Assembly (NCBI GenBank): GCA_051746205.1
Contig: JBNJEU010000004.1
Location: forward strand, 11,366-75,365
Source: Thiohalospira sp051746205
GTDB taxonomy: Bacteria; Pseudomonadota; Gammaproteobacteria; Thiohalospirales; Thiohalospiraceae
Reading direction: 5' to 3'
DNA length: 64,000 bases
The number at the start of each line of letters is the position of its first letter. The first letter of the stretch is position 1. The translations under genes were made by a program, and so were the position numbers. Below, in pieces: positions 25,418 through 34,204 of this stretch. A model generated the notes under the pieces. The model saw only the letters and a list, made by a program, of their open reading frames with translations. It was not told the DNA's origin and did no database searches.

Positions 25418-26684
25418 CGGCACCCGCCTCTTGCGCCCCCTCGTCGTCGGCGTAGAACGACTCCTGATGACGTGGATCCAGTTCCGCCGCCATCTGCGTG
25501 GTCCGCACCATCGGAATGTAGTCCCCCTGCTCCGCCTCCGGGATGTCCGGCGAGACCTGCTTGCGGTGGAACGCATAGCCTCCCAGGAGCATCAGAACCA
25601 GGGCCAGAAAAGCCTGCAGGGCATGGGGCCCGAGCAATCCCATACTCAACCCGGCCAGCAGCGGCCCCAGCACGGCACCACCCCCGTGCACCAGCAGCAA
25701 TGCCTTGGTCGCCTCCAGGACCGCCCCGGGCTCCAGGTGGTCGTTCATGTGGGCCACCGACAGACCATAGAGAGTGAACAGGACTCCACCATGAACGAAG
25801 GCCACGGCGATCAGCGGATGCAGCCCCACCCAGCCGGCCAGACCGGTGAGCGCCGACAATCCGGCCGCGCCCAGTGCCGCCCAGGCCATGATGGTCCGAC
25901 GGTCGAAGGCGTCGGAAAGATGACCGATGGGGATCTGCAGCAGCGCACCACCCAGGATGGTCGCCGCCATGAACGCTGCGACCCCGAACTGGCCAAGTCC
26001 GATGCCGCTGGCATAGACCGGCCCCATCCCCCAGAAGGCAGCATAGGCAATTCCGGAGAAGAAGGCCCCGGCCACCGACAGCGGTGAAACCCGGAACAGA
26101 TGGGGAATACCAAGACTCGGCATCTCCACCGGCTCCGGTTCGCGCATGCGCGTCAGAGCAATGGGCACCAGACCCAGCGAAAAGAGCATGGTCGCCACCG
26201 CGAACGGCACGAAACTCTCCACATCACCGATGGTCAGCAGGAACTGTCCCATGGCCAGGGCCACCAGGGTGGTCATCATGTAGATGGCAAAGATCCGGCC
26301 GCGCGTCTCCCGAGTGGACTGTTCGGAGAGCCAGCTCTCCACCACCATGTAGATCCCCACCAGCGTGGCTCCCGTCAGCATCCGCAACACCGCCCAGAAC
26401 CAGGGGTCCACCCAGATGGCGTGCAGGACGCCGGAAGTCGAGGCGATGGCCGCGAAGGCCGAAAAAGCTCGTACATGGCCCACCTGCCGGATGATCGGAG
26501 GCGCGACGAAGGTGCCGACAATAAAACCGGCAAAATAGGCCGCCATCACCGCCCCGATCACCAGTTCCGGGAACCCGGCGAGATTGGCTCGCATACCCAG
26601 AGCGGTACCCAGCAGCCCCCCGCCGACCAGCAGTACGCCGATCCCCAACAGAAGGGTGAACACCCTGTGCGCCAGATACAGCAT
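25392..26684 (-). CDS. Major facilitator superfamily transporter, YcaD-like
   Basis: A 430-residue inner-membrane carrier with about 12 hydrophobic helices. It resembles the YcaD/UMF1-type MFS subgroup: the loop between helices 2 and 3 reads APPIIRQVGHVRAF, a weak form of the MFS signature, and helix 4-5 has LVGIYMVVESWLSEQSTRETRGR. The C-terminal cytosolic tail is about 40 residues and strongly acidic. Substrate cannot be predicted. Acidic surface tails are common in halophiles, which is consistent with but does not prove a saline habitat. Confidence 0.87.
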   Translation of the reverse strand: MLYLAHRVFTLLLGIGVLLVGGGLLGTALGMRANLAGFPELVIGAVMAAYFAGFIVGTFVAPPIIRQVGHVRAFSAFAAIASTSGVLHAIWVDPWFWAVLRMLTGATLVGIYMVVESWLSEQSTRETRGRIFAIYMMTTLVALAMGQFLLTIGDVESFVPFAVATMLFSLGLVPIALTRMREPEPVEMPSLGIPHLFRVSPLSVAGAFFSGIAYAAFWGMGPVYASGIGLGQFGVAAFMAATILGGALLQIPIGHLSDAFDRRTIMAWAALGAAGLSALTGLAGWVGLHPLIAVAFVHGGVLFTLYGLSVAHMNDHLEPGAVLEATKALLLVHGGGAVLGPLLAGLSMGLLGPHALQAFLALVLMLLGGYAFHRKQVSPDIPEAEQGDYIPMVRTTQMAAELDPRHQESFYADDEGAQEAGADADEADRV

Positions 26685-26751
26685 GATTCGTCTCGACTCT
26701 TCCCTGGCGAGCTCCAGGCCCGCGCATGTACCTCACCCGTTCGAACGGCAA

Positions 26752-26812
26752 CGAAAAGGGACGGGGCCTTCTCCCGCCGCGCCACCGCGCCCAAGGAAGA
26801 AGACCCCGTCCC
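26752..26812 (-). terminator. Rho-independent terminator-like hairpin
   Basis: Read on the minus strand, GGGACGGGG (26812-26804) pairs with CCCCGTCCC (26766-26758) and is followed by TTTTCGTT. The stem continues inward after one mismatch with CTTCT/AGAAG. It lies about 97 bases past the stop of the small 76-residue gene and would end the transcript coming from the BCCT gene. The opposite strand has only GTTT after the stem, so function there is less likely. Confidence 0.6.
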
Positions 26813-26908
26813 GTTTCTGGAACCTTTCGACCGCCATTTGCTCCCCGATTCCCGGGGACGGCGCACTATGCACCGATGGCAGGGGTCTGTCCATAGCCCC
26901 GTTCGGGT

Positions 26909-27139
26909 TCAGTCGATCTCTTCCTCGTGTTCCGGCTTCGAGTGGGCCGCGATGTCCCCCCGAGTGGTGTGGTACCACACGTCGGGCTCCTCGCGCAGGA
27001 TACCTCCCAGAGCAGCCAGGTCCTCGCAGGAGAGATGGTCGAGGACGCTTTCCCCGCCATCCTCCAGGCGCAGATGGATGGCGCCACGCCGGGGCTGGCT
27101 GTGCCAGTTCAGAACGTAATTGTCGACCTTCTTCCACAT
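26909..27139 (-). CDS. Small hypothetical protein
   Basis: A 76-residue protein beginning MWKKVDNYVLNWHSQP, with RRGAIHLRLEDGGESV and a C-terminal stretch ending in EHEEEID. AGGAG lies 8 bases before the ATG, which together with its codon-like composition argues that it is real. It has no signal peptide, membrane helix or cysteines, and is small and charged. It follows the BCCT gene by 95 bases on the same strand and precedes a terminator-like hairpin. I do not know a function. Confidence 0.65.
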   Translation of the reverse strand: MWKKVDNYVLNWHSQPRRGAIHLRLEDGGESVLDHLSCEDLAALGGILREEPDVWYHTTRGDIAAHSKPEHEEEID

Positions 27140-27234
27140 GCTGGGATCTCCTCGTGTTCGATGCGGGTTTCCGTGCTCGGGACCACCCGCTGCTTATAGG
27201 TGGGCAGACGCCTCCATGCAAGCCGACCGGGCTG

Positions 27235-28782
27235 TCAACCGCCGCCCCAGGGCGGCTGGATCCCCTCGACCTGGTACTCCCGCTGCAGGGCGCGCATCAG
27301 ATTGTAGCTTGCGAAGACCAGGATGATCGCCACCGGCAGCCCGGCGATAATGGAACCGGTCTGCAGGCTTCCCAGCGCCTGCTCACCGCCCACGATGAGC
27401 AGGGTCGAGGCCACGGCCCCCTTGGTAAAGCCCCAGATGACGCGTTGGCGCGGCGGCGAATGCTTGCTGCCCCGCGACAGCAGGGTATCGATGACATGGG
27501 TCCCCGAGTCCAGCGAGGTGATGAAATAGGTACCGATCAACAGTGTTGCCAGCGCCGAAGAGATGGTCACCCACGGGAGTTGTGCCAGGGTCACGTAGAG
27601 CGCCGACGAGGTATCGGCAGCCACGGCCTCGGCGATACCGGTGCCCTCGGAGAATATTTCCATGTGCAGCGCCGTGCCGCCGAAAATCGACATCCAGGCA
27701 AAGACGAACAGCGTCGGCAGCGCCAGCACCCCGATGATGAACTCGCGGATGGTTCGCCCCCGCGAGATCTGCGCGATGAAGATCCCGACAAACGGCGACC
27801 ATGCGATCCACCATGCCCAGTAGAACATGGTCCAGTCCTTCTGCCACTGGGAGCCATCGAGAGCATCGGTGGTCAGGCTCATCTGGACGAGTTGCTGAAC
27901 ATAGGTCCCGGTGGATTCCAGGAAGAAGCGGATGATGAACAGGGTCGGACCGGCCAGCAGCACGAAGCCCATCACCACGATGGCCAGCCACAGATTGAAG
28001 ACACTGAGCCACTTCAGACCACGATTCAGTCCCGACAGGACCGACATCACCGCAACCGTCGTGATCACGGCGATGAGGCCGACCTGGTACCAGTGCGAGA
28101 TCGGCAGTCCCACCAGCTGATGGAGACCGGTGTTCAACTGCATGGCACCGAGCCCCAGCGAGGTCGCGAGCCCAAAGAGCGTGCCGAAGACCGCCAGGAC
28201 ATCGATGAGGTGGCCGATGGGTCCGTAGATCCGGTTCCCCAGCATTGGGAAGAAAATGGAGCGAATGGTCAACGGCAGATGGTAGCGGAAACTGAAGTAC
28301 GCCACCGACAACCCCAGAATTACGTAGACCGCCCAGGCGTGCAGCCCCCAGTGGAAGAAGGTGTAGACCATGGCCTGATTAGCCGCCGCCTTGGTTTCTC
28401 CTTCCCCGCCCGGCGGAAACTGGTAGTGGAGCATCGGCTCGGCCACGCTCCAGAAGACCAGGCCGATCCCCATGCCGGCACTGAAGAGCATGGAGAACCA
28501 CGCAAAATAGCCGAACTGCGGCTTCTCGTCCGGCTGCCCGAGACGAATCGTGCCGTAACGGCTCAAGCCCAGCCAGATCAGGAAACCGAGGAAAAACGTC
28601 ACCACGATGAGATAGACCCAGCCCAGGTATTCGGTAATGAAGGTGTGAATCGAATCGAACACCTCGAAGGCGGCATCGGGCCAAACGACCCCGAATACCA
28701 CGAAGGGCAGGACCAGGATCGCCGAGCCGGCAAAGACGGCTGGATTGACCGTGATGAAGAAATTGCGCAGGTGTTCAATCAT
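27235..28782 (-). CDS. BCCT-family betaine/carnitine/choline transporter
   Basis: Secondary carrier for quaternary ammonium compatible solutes, 515 aa, about 12 membrane helices. Family signatures are clear: the helix-3 glycine-rich segment GMGIGLVFWSVAEP and the helix-8 aromatic box FYWAWWIAWSPFVG followed by ISRGRTIREF. N- and C-terminal cytosolic tails are short, unlike osmosensory BetP or BetT-long proteins, so the carrier may not sense osmolarity itself. It lies 30 bases after the PEBP-like gene. Uptake of glycine betaine or a related solute is the likely role in a saline habitat. Confidence 0.92.
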   Translation of the reverse strand: MIEHLRNFFITVNPAVFAGSAILVLPFVVFGVVWPDAAFEVFDSIHTFITEYLGWVYLIVVTFFLGFLIWLGLSRYGTIRLGQPDEKPQFGYFAWFSMLFSAGMGIGLVFWSVAEPMLHYQFPPGGEGETKAAANQAMVYTFFHWGLHAWAVYVILGLSVAYFSFRYHLPLTIRSIFFPMLGNRIYGPIGHLIDVLAVFGTLFGLATSLGLGAMQLNTGLHQLVGLPISHWYQVGLIAVITTVAVMSVLSGLNRGLKWLSVFNLWLAIVVMGFVLLAGPTLFIIRFFLESTGTYVQQLVQMSLTTDALDGSQWQKDWTMFYWAWWIAWSPFVGIFIAQISRGRTIREFIIGVLALPTLFVFAWMSIFGGTALHMEIFSEGTGIAEAVAADTSSALYVTLAQLPWVTISSALATLLIGTYFITSLDSGTHVIDTLLSRGSKHSPPRQRVIWGFTKGAVASTLLIVGGEQALGSLQTGSIIAGLPVAIILVFASYNLMRALQREYQVEGIQPPWGGG

Positions 28783-28812
28783 GAAGTGTCATCCGAGTCG
28801 CCGAGGGGAAGA

Positions 28813-29274
28813 TCACTCCTCCTCGTCCTCCATGTAGTGTTCGAAGATCCCGGTGAGTTCAGCTTCATCCAGGACATGCCCCTTCATCGCGTGGTCGAGA
28901 TCAATCCGATTGGCCCCGGCCGGTAATCCGAGTTCCGTATCCAGAGCGAAGACACGCAGATGGTAGTGATGGCATCCCTCCGGCGGATTCGGGCCGGTGT
29001 AGCCGATCTTGCCGAACGTATCGGTCCCCAGCCGGGTCCCCTCCGGCACATGGGTGGCGTCGAGATGGTGGGTCTCCGGGGGAATGTTCCACGCCAGCCA
29101 GTGGGTCACCTCCTTGCCCAGCGGGGAATCCGGGTCCTCGATGAGCACGACCAGGCTCCGGGTCTCCGCGGGGACCTCGTCGATCTCGAGGGGCGGCAGT
29201 TCGTTCGTGTTGGGGGCCGTGTAACGGACGGGGATCACCTCGCCATCCTCGAAGGCCTGACTCGTCAAGCGCAT
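28813..29274 (-). CDS. YbhB/YbcL-family PEBP-like protein
   Basis: A 153-residue protein of the phosphatidylethanolamine-binding/Raf-kinase-inhibitor-like family. It has the hallmark LVVLIEDPDSPLGKEVTHWLAWNIPP (the D-P-D and H-W positions line the anion pocket) and GYTGPNPPEGCHHYHLRVFAL. There is no signal peptide, so it is cytosolic. Bacterial YbhB proteins have no settled function. The start at 29274 was chosen over an upstream GTG because MRLTSQAFEDGEVIPVRYT is the normal N-terminus of the family. It is the first gene ahead of the BCCT carrier. Confidence 0.9.
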   Translation of the reverse strand: MRLTSQAFEDGEVIPVRYTAPNTNELPPLEIDEVPAETRSLVVLIEDPDSPLGKEVTHWLAWNIPPETHHLDATHVPEGTRLGTDTFGKIGYTGPNPPEGCHHYHLRVFALDTELGLPAGANRIDLDHAMKGHVLDEAELTGIFEHYMEDEEE

Positions 29275-29349
29275 GTCGTCACCATCCAGTCTTCCGCTAA
29301 GGCGGCCCACAGGGTACACCCGGCAAGCTCACCGGACAAAAACGAAGAT

Positions 29350-30459
29350 TCAATAGGCCGTGTGGTGGCCGAACAGCAGGTCCAGCCCCAGATAGAAACG
29401 GAACTCGGGGATAAAGCCATCCTCGATGGCGCGACGCGCCTGGGGACGCACCTCGAGCAGCAGCCAGTCGCGGTACACCACTCGGCGCCAGCTGAACTGG
29501 GCGTAGTAGAGCGTCAGACGGTCCTCCGGCTCGCTCTCGCCGGCGGCACCGATCTGCCAGACGATCTCGCGGCGCCGCCCCAGTGGCTGGATCAGGGAAA
29601 GGGTCTGGTCGTAGTAGTACTGCGCCTCGCGCCGGAACCAGGTGGCGGCAGTGGAACTCTGGAACTGCATGTCGTTGCCCACCGGTCGACGCAGACTTAA
29701 ATCCATTGTGTAACCGGTGCCGGTCGCACTTGCGTCGAACACTGTCACCCGTGGCCGGAGGTGCCAGGTGCCCGGCTGGAAGTCCTGCCAGGCGCGCAGC
29801 TGACTGCGCAGCTCCATGGGCAGCCGCCCCGGGATACGAAAGCTCGTCTCGGTCTTCACGAAGCGGAAGGGATTCAGAAAGCGCAGTCCCAGATACTGAC
29901 GAACATCCGTCCCCTCACCACGGAGCTCTCGATCGCGATCGGCGGGATCATCTGGATTGTCGCTTTCGAAGACCAGCTCCACCCGCTCCTCGGTTCCCGG
30001 CAGGCTCAGGTCTCCTTCCAGGGTCATGCCATAGTGATTTCCCAGGGCATCATGGTTGTAAGCCATGTGCATGCGCAGGATGGAATCGTAGGCCTCGTCG
30101 CCGTATTCGGCCCGCGTCCCGAGGAGGCGATCGGTCACGCGCGAGAGGCCGATGACGCCACTGGAGACGGATTCCTGGGCACGGTCGACCATTCCGGTCA
30201 GGCTTGATGCAGCGCCATCCCCGTTCTTCCGGAGACGTTCCGTTCTCCGGACAATCCCTTTCTGCTGGACGCTTCCCTCCTGCGGGAAAACACCTTCCTT
30301 GGAGGGGATATCTTCCTTCCGGGTGAGAACCTCCTTCTGGGCGATTTCACCACCTCTGGCGATCCCGGGTGATGCCGTAACCATCAGCAGTACGACCAGC
30401 GCGCCGAGGATGTTTCCTCTTGTCGAACCGCCGGGTGAATACCATTTTCTCGTAGCCAT
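29350..30459 (-). CDS. Predicted outer-membrane beta-barrel protein
   Basis: I do not recognise a named family. The 369-residue product has a signal peptide (hydrophobic GALVVLLMVTASPG, cleavage near ARGG). A charged segment of short, loosely repeated units built on KE follows (residues 39-70). From about residue 110 there are alternating amphipathic strands with aromatic girdles (YYAQFSWRRVVYRDWLLLEV, FRFYLGLDLLFG) and a C-terminal tyrosine. This looks like a barrel of perhaps 12-14 strands. It diverges from the sodium channel gene with 111 bases between them. A second ATG at 30486 is possible. Confidence 0.6.
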   Translation of the reverse strand: MATRKWYSPGGSTRGNILGALVVLLMVTASPGIARGGEIAQKEVLTRKEDIPSKEGVFPQEGSVQQKGIVRRTERLRKNGDGAASSLTGMVDRAQESVSSGVIGLSRVTDRLLGTRAEYGDEAYDSILRMHMAYNHDALGNHYGMTLEGDLSLPGTEERVELVFESDNPDDPADRDRELRGEGTDVRQYLGLRFLNPFRFVKTETSFRIPGRLPMELRSQLRAWQDFQPGTWHLRPRVTVFDASATGTGYTMDLSLRRPVGNDMQFQSSTAATWFRREAQYYYDQTLSLIQPLGRRREIVWQIGAAGESEPEDRLTLYYAQFSWRRVVYRDWLLLEVRPQARRAIEDGFIPEFRFYLGLDLLFGHHTAY

Positions 30460-30570
30460 GGCGGGATGATGCCCGAAGTCGGCCATCCGGATCGATTTTT
30501 CCCGCCTGCACGTCTCCGTCGCCTTCCTGTATCCTTGCGGAAGCCCAGTCCTAGAGGAGTCACCACCACC

Positions 30571-31428
30571 ATGAACCTGGCCGCCATGCGCCAGCGCGCC
30601 GCATTCTGGATCGAGTCCACCGGCCCGGTGCGCTTCGTCATCGCCATGATCACTCTCAATGCCATCACCCTCGGTCTGGCGACCTCCGAGCGCGTCATGA
30701 CGCATGCCGGCGACCTGCTCATGGGCATGGAACGGATCATCCTGGCCGTCTTCGTGGTGGAGATCGCCATCAAGCTCTTTGCCCACGGCCCGCGCTTCTT
30801 TCGCAGTGGCTGGAACGTATTCGATTTCATCATCGTCGCCATCTCCCTGCTCCCGACCAGCGGACCACTGGCCATCCTCCGCGTCCTGCGCATTCTGCGC
30901 ATCCTGCGCATGCTGTCGATGCTGCCGAAGCTGCGGGTGGTCATCGAGGCGCTGCTCCAGTCGCTGCCCGGCATCGGCTGGGTGGCCCTGTTGATGGCGA
31001 TGATCTTCTATGTCTTCGCGGTGATGGGCACCCAGCTCTTCGGCGAGGCGTTCCCACAATGGTTCGGCCACCTGGGCGCCAGCTTCTACACCCTGTTCCA
31101 GATCATGACCCTCGAAAGCTGGTCTCAGGGCATCGCGCGCCCCGTGCTGGAGAGCTTCCCCTATGCCTGGATCTATTTCGTCGTCTTCATCCTGCTGTCC
31201 AGCTTTACCATGCTGAACCTGTTCATCGGCATCATCGTCAGCACCATGCAGGCGATCCACGAGGAAGAGATCGCGGAGACGCGCGCAGAGACTGAGAGCC
31301 GGGCCCAGGACGAGCGGACCCGGACGCTGGAGGAGGTCCAGGCGCTGCGCCGGGAGGTGGCGGCGCTCACCGAGCGACTGGGTGAAACCCCGGGGGCGTC
31401 GGGGTCCTCCGGGAACCCCGGAGGTTGA
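30571..31428 (+). CDS. Prokaryotic voltage-gated sodium channel (BacNav/NaChBac family)
   Basis: A 285-residue six-helix channel subunit that would assemble as a homotetramer in the inner membrane. S4 carries arginines every third residue (Arg104, 107, 110, 113 in ILRVLRILRILRML), the voltage sensor. The pore loop holds the selectivity filter TLESWS (170-175), identical to the NavAb/NavMs type, followed by an S6 helix (about 189-215). The cytosolic tail ends in a coiled coil (EVQALRREVAALTERL). All elements for a functional channel are present. GAGGAGT precedes the ATG by 11 bases. The known family occurs in marine, saline and alkaline proteobacteria and bacilli. Confidence 0.95.
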   Translation: MNLAAMRQRAAFWIESTGPVRFVIAMITLNAITLGLATSERVMTHAGDLLMGMERIILAVFVVEIAIKLFAHGPRFFRSGWNVFDFIIVAISLLPTSGPLAILRVLRILRILRMLSMLPKLRVVIEALLQSLPGIGWVALLMAMIFYVFAVMGTQLFGEAFPQWFGHLGASFYTLFQIMTLESWSQGIARPVLESFPYAWIYFVVFILLSSFTMLNLFIGIIVSTMQAIHEEEIAETRAETESRAQDERTRTLEEVQALRREVAALTERLGETPGASGSSGNPGG

Positions 31429-31481
31429 TCGGGGGTCCACATTGAAGCGGGCCGGAGAGGCGCGGGGCCACCTTGGTTGGT

Positions 31482-31602
31482 GGGTCTTCGGGGGCGTGAC
31501 GGCCCGATCGCGGGGCGTCAGCGGCCATGGATGGCCGCTGCGAGCCTACACGGACGTATTCACGGCGTCCCCGCGAGCGGGCCGTCACGCCCCCGAAGAC
31601 CC
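31482..31602 (+). repeat. Structured intergenic repeat, copy 2
   Basis: A perfect 25-bp inverted repeat (31482-31506 with 31578-31602). Then come an A/G mismatch, an 8-bp helix (31508-31515 with 31569-31576) and an inner hairpin with an 8-bp stem and TGGA loop (31520-31539). A 28-base strand (31541-31568) contains CGAGCCTACA and GGACGTATTCA. Compared with copy 1 (16805-16952, opposite strand), the 28-base strand is 25/28 identical, while every paired segment has a different sequence that still pairs. It lies 53 bases after the channel gene and 70 before moxR. Confidence 0.85.
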
Positions 31603-31672
31603 GCTCCAGGCGATGACCCCGGGATGACTCGTTCCTGATCCGAACAAGAACCGAGACCGAGGAGCACAAACG

Positions 31673-32644
31673 ATGTCGCAACGCGCCGCCATCAGAAACA
31701 TTCGCGAGCACCTGCGCCAGCGGGTCCTCGGCCAGGAACACCTCGTGGAGCGGCTCCTGATCGCCCTGCTCGCCGATGGCCACCTGCTGGTCGAGGGCGC
31801 ACCGGGGCTGGCCAAGACACGGGCCGTGAAGGCACTGGGCGAACTCATCGAGGGGGACTTCCACCGGATCCAGTTCACCCCCGACCTGCTCCCCGCCGAC
31901 CTCACCGGAACCGAGGTCTTCCACCCCGAGACCGGGACCTTCTCCTTTCAGCACGGGCCCGTCTTCCACAATCTGCTGCTGGCCGACGAGGTCAATCGGG
32001 CGCCGGCGAAGGTGCAGTCGGCGCTGCTCGAGGCGATGGCCGAACACCAGGTGACCATCGGCCACGAGACCTACCCCCTGCCGGAACTCTTCCTGGTGAT
32101 GGCGACCCAGAATCCGCTGGAAACCGAGGGGACCTACGCCCTGCCGGAGGCCCAGCTGGACCGCTTCCTGATGCACGTGAAGGTGGATTACCCCGGCGAG
32201 GCGGCGGAGCGGAACATCCTGGAACTGGCGCGGCGCGAGGCTCGCCGGCGCGCCACCCATGAGGAGGAGAGCAGTCCGGCGCCGATGACGCAGGCCACCG
32301 TCTTTGCCGCCAGGGCCGAGTCGCTGGAGCTGCACATGGCCCCCGAGGTGGAGGACTACCTGCTGCGGCTCGTCCTCGCGACCCGCGAACCGGGGGCCTA
32401 CGGCGAGGAACTCGGCCACTGGATCGCCTTCGGCGCCAGCCCGCGCGCCACCCTCGCGCTGGACCGCTGCGCCCGCTGCCACGCCTGGCTGGCCGATCGC
32501 GACCACGTGACCCCGGTGGACATCCAGCGCGTGGCCCACGACACCCTGCGCCACCGACTGGTCCTCTCCTTCGAGGCGGAGGCCTCCGGGATCACCCCCG
32601 ACCGGGTCATCGACGACCTGCTCGACCGCGTGCGCGCCGCCTGA
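31673..32644 (+). CDS. moxR: MoxR-family AAA+ ATPase
   Basis: AAA+ chaperone-like ATPase, 323 aa, thought to assist maturation of metal- or VWA-containing partners. Walker A is EGAPGLAKT (residues 41-49), Walker B LLLADEVNRAPAKVQSALL, sensor 1 MATQNP, and the arginine-finger region lies near DRFLMHVKVDYP. The C-terminal lid domain is present. GAGGAG precedes the ATG. It is the first of a five-gene plus-strand operon with DUF58, DUF4381, VWA and VWA/TPR genes, the standard MoxR-Bat context. Confidence 0.94.
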   Translation: MSQRAAIRNIREHLRQRVLGQEHLVERLLIALLADGHLLVEGAPGLAKTRAVKALGELIEGDFHRIQFTPDLLPADLTGTEVFHPETGTFSFQHGPVFHNLLLADEVNRAPAKVQSALLEAMAEHQVTIGHETYPLPELFLVMATQNPLETEGTYALPEAQLDRFLMHVKVDYPGEAAERNILELARREARRRATHEEESSPAPMTQATVFAARAESLELHMAPEVEDYLLRLVLATREPGAYGEELGHWIAFGASPRATLALDRCARCHAWLADRDHVTPVDIQRVAHDTLRHRLVLSFEAEASGITPDRVIDDLLDRVRAA

Positions 32645-32654
32645 GGGGGGTGCC

Positions 32655-33719
32655 GTGCCGTTGCCGGTCACCCACGCCAGCGAGCCGTCCACCGGGACGG
32701 GGCGGACCCGCCGCGTGACCATGTGGTGGAACCGGTTACGCGCCTGTTTGATCCCCTCGGCCGGCGGGAGCGCATCCGGAGACGCCTCCACCACCGACGC
32801 TTCGCCCGTGATGGTGCGTCGACGCGACCTGATCGCCCTGCGGCCCGTGGCCCGCTATCTTGCCATCGGCCAGCGTCGGGCGCCGGAACGGCACCGCCGC
32901 GGTCACCATGTCGCGCCCCTGCGGGGCCGCGGCCTCGACCACGATGATGTGCGTCCCTACCAGCCGGGCGACGATCTGCGCCTGGTCGAATGGAAGGCGC
33001 TGGCACGCACCGGCCGGGTCTACACCCGCCTCTACCGGGAGGAGCGCGAGCGACCGCTGCACCTGCTGGTGGACTTTCGCCGTTCCATGCGGTTCGGCAC
33101 TCGCGGCATGCTGAAGTCGGTCATGGCCGCCCGGGTCGCGACGCTGCTGGCGTGGACGGCGGTGGCCGAGGGCGACCGAGTGGGCGCGACGATCTTCACC
33201 GAACGCGGCCGAATACACCTTCCCGCCACCTCGGGGCGACGCGGTGTGCTCACCCTGATCCTCGCCCTGGTGGAGGCCCACACCACCGCCCCGGAAGGCG
33301 ATGAAGCAACCCCGGAACCGGCATCGCTGTTCAGTTTCGTGCTGCACCGGGTCCCCACCGGCTCCGCGCTGGTCCCGATCAGTGACTTCCAGGGACTGGA
33401 TGACGATTCCCGCCTCCTGCTCGATCCACTCTCGCGCCGGTACGATCTGTTCGGCTGCTTCGTCTACGACCCACTGGAGCGGGAGGCCCCGCCTCCGGGT
33501 CTGTATCCGGCCACCGACGGCCATCGGCGCGGCCATCTCGACTTCTCCGATCCGGACCTGCGAGAGGCGCACCAGCGTCGTTTCGAGGAACGCGCCGAAC
33601 GGGTCCGCTCGGCCTTTGTCGATCATCGGGCCTGGCTGTTGCGCCTGTCCACCGAGCACGACCCGGTGGACAGCGTCCAGCGCTTGCTCCACGCACGCCG
33701 CCGAGGGAGCCGCGGATGA
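32655..33719 (+). CDS. DUF58 domain protein
   Basis: A 354-residue soluble protein starting with GTG just after GAGGGGGG. The DUF58 core is RGRGLDHDDVRPYQPGDDLRLVEWKALARTG, in overlapping segments around residues 90-125, followed by LYREERERPLHLLVDFRRSMRFGTRG, a VWA-like strand whose DFRRSM is a partial metal-site motif. Such proteins accompany MoxR ATPases; their role is unknown but they may act as assembly partners. Lies 10 bases after moxR and overlaps the next gene by 4 bases. Confidence 0.88.
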   Translation: MPLPVTHASEPSTGTGRTRRVTMWWNRLRACLIPSAGGSASGDASTTDASPVMVRRRDLIALRPVARYLAIGQRRAPERHRRGHHVAPLRGRGLDHDDVRPYQPGDDLRLVEWKALARTGRVYTRLYREERERPLHLLVDFRRSMRFGTRGMLKSVMAARVATLLAWTAVAEGDRVGATIFTERGRIHLPATSGRRGVLTLILALVEAHTTAPEGDEATPEPASLFSFVLHRVPTGSALVPISDFQGLDDDSRLLLDPLSRRYDLFGCFVYDPLEREAPPPGLYPATDGHRRGHLDFSDPDLREAHQRRFEERAERVRSAFVDHRAWLLRLSTEHDPVDSVQRLLHARRRGSRG

Positions 33720-34204
33720 CCCGCAAGGAACTGGTCGCCGGCCTCCACGGGATGCAGACACCCGACGCCGTCAGCCTCTGGCCCCCGGCCCCGGGCTGGT
33801 GGTGGCTGGGCGGCGGTCTGCTGCTCGCCCTGCCGCTGGCCGTCGGCCTGGCCCGTCTCCATGTTCGGCGCCGCCCCCGCCGCCGGGCCCTGCGCAAGCT
33901 ACGCAGCCTTCACGCCACACCGCCCGCCGACGATGGCGAGCGCGCCCGTGAACTGGCCCGGATCAACGAGTTGCTGCGCGAACTGACCCAGACGCTGGCC
34001 CCGTCGGCGGCCGGCCGCGTCGGCCTCGCCTGGCTCCACGCCCTGGACAATGCCCTGGAACCCGGGGTGTTCTCCCGGGGAGCCGGCCACTGTCTGCTGG
34101 ATGGCCCCTACCGCCCAGCGGTGCCGTCCGGGGAAGTCGACCGCGAGGCCCTGTTCCGTCTTGTCGGACGCTGGATACGACGTGCCCGCCCGGAGAACAT
34201 GTGA
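33716..34204 (+). CDS. DUF4381 membrane protein
   Basis: A 162-residue protein with one N-terminal membrane helix (WWWLGGGLLLALPLAVGLA, about residues 28-46), a basic RRRPRRRALRKLRSL stretch just inside, and a helical cytosolic domain. Length, topology and position between DUF58 and VWA genes match DUF4381. Both ends overlap neighbours by 4 bases (ATGA), so it is translationally coupled. Function unknown. Confidence 0.85.
   Translation: MTRKELVAGLHGMQTPDAVSLWPPAPGWWWLGGGLLLALPLAVGLARLHVRRRPRRRALRKLRSLHATPPADDGERARELARINELLRELTQTLAPSAAGRVGLAWLHALDNALEPGVFSRGAGHCLLDGPYRPAVPSGEVDREALFRLVGRWIRRARPENM

Noticed and set aside
31382..31627. Open frame across repeat copy 2 giving a peptide with RAYTDVFTAS (and RAYMDVFRAS across copy 1)
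   Set aside because: The shared peptide comes from the conserved strand of the structured repeat, not from codon selection; no ribosome-binding site fits and the frame crosses the palindromic arms.
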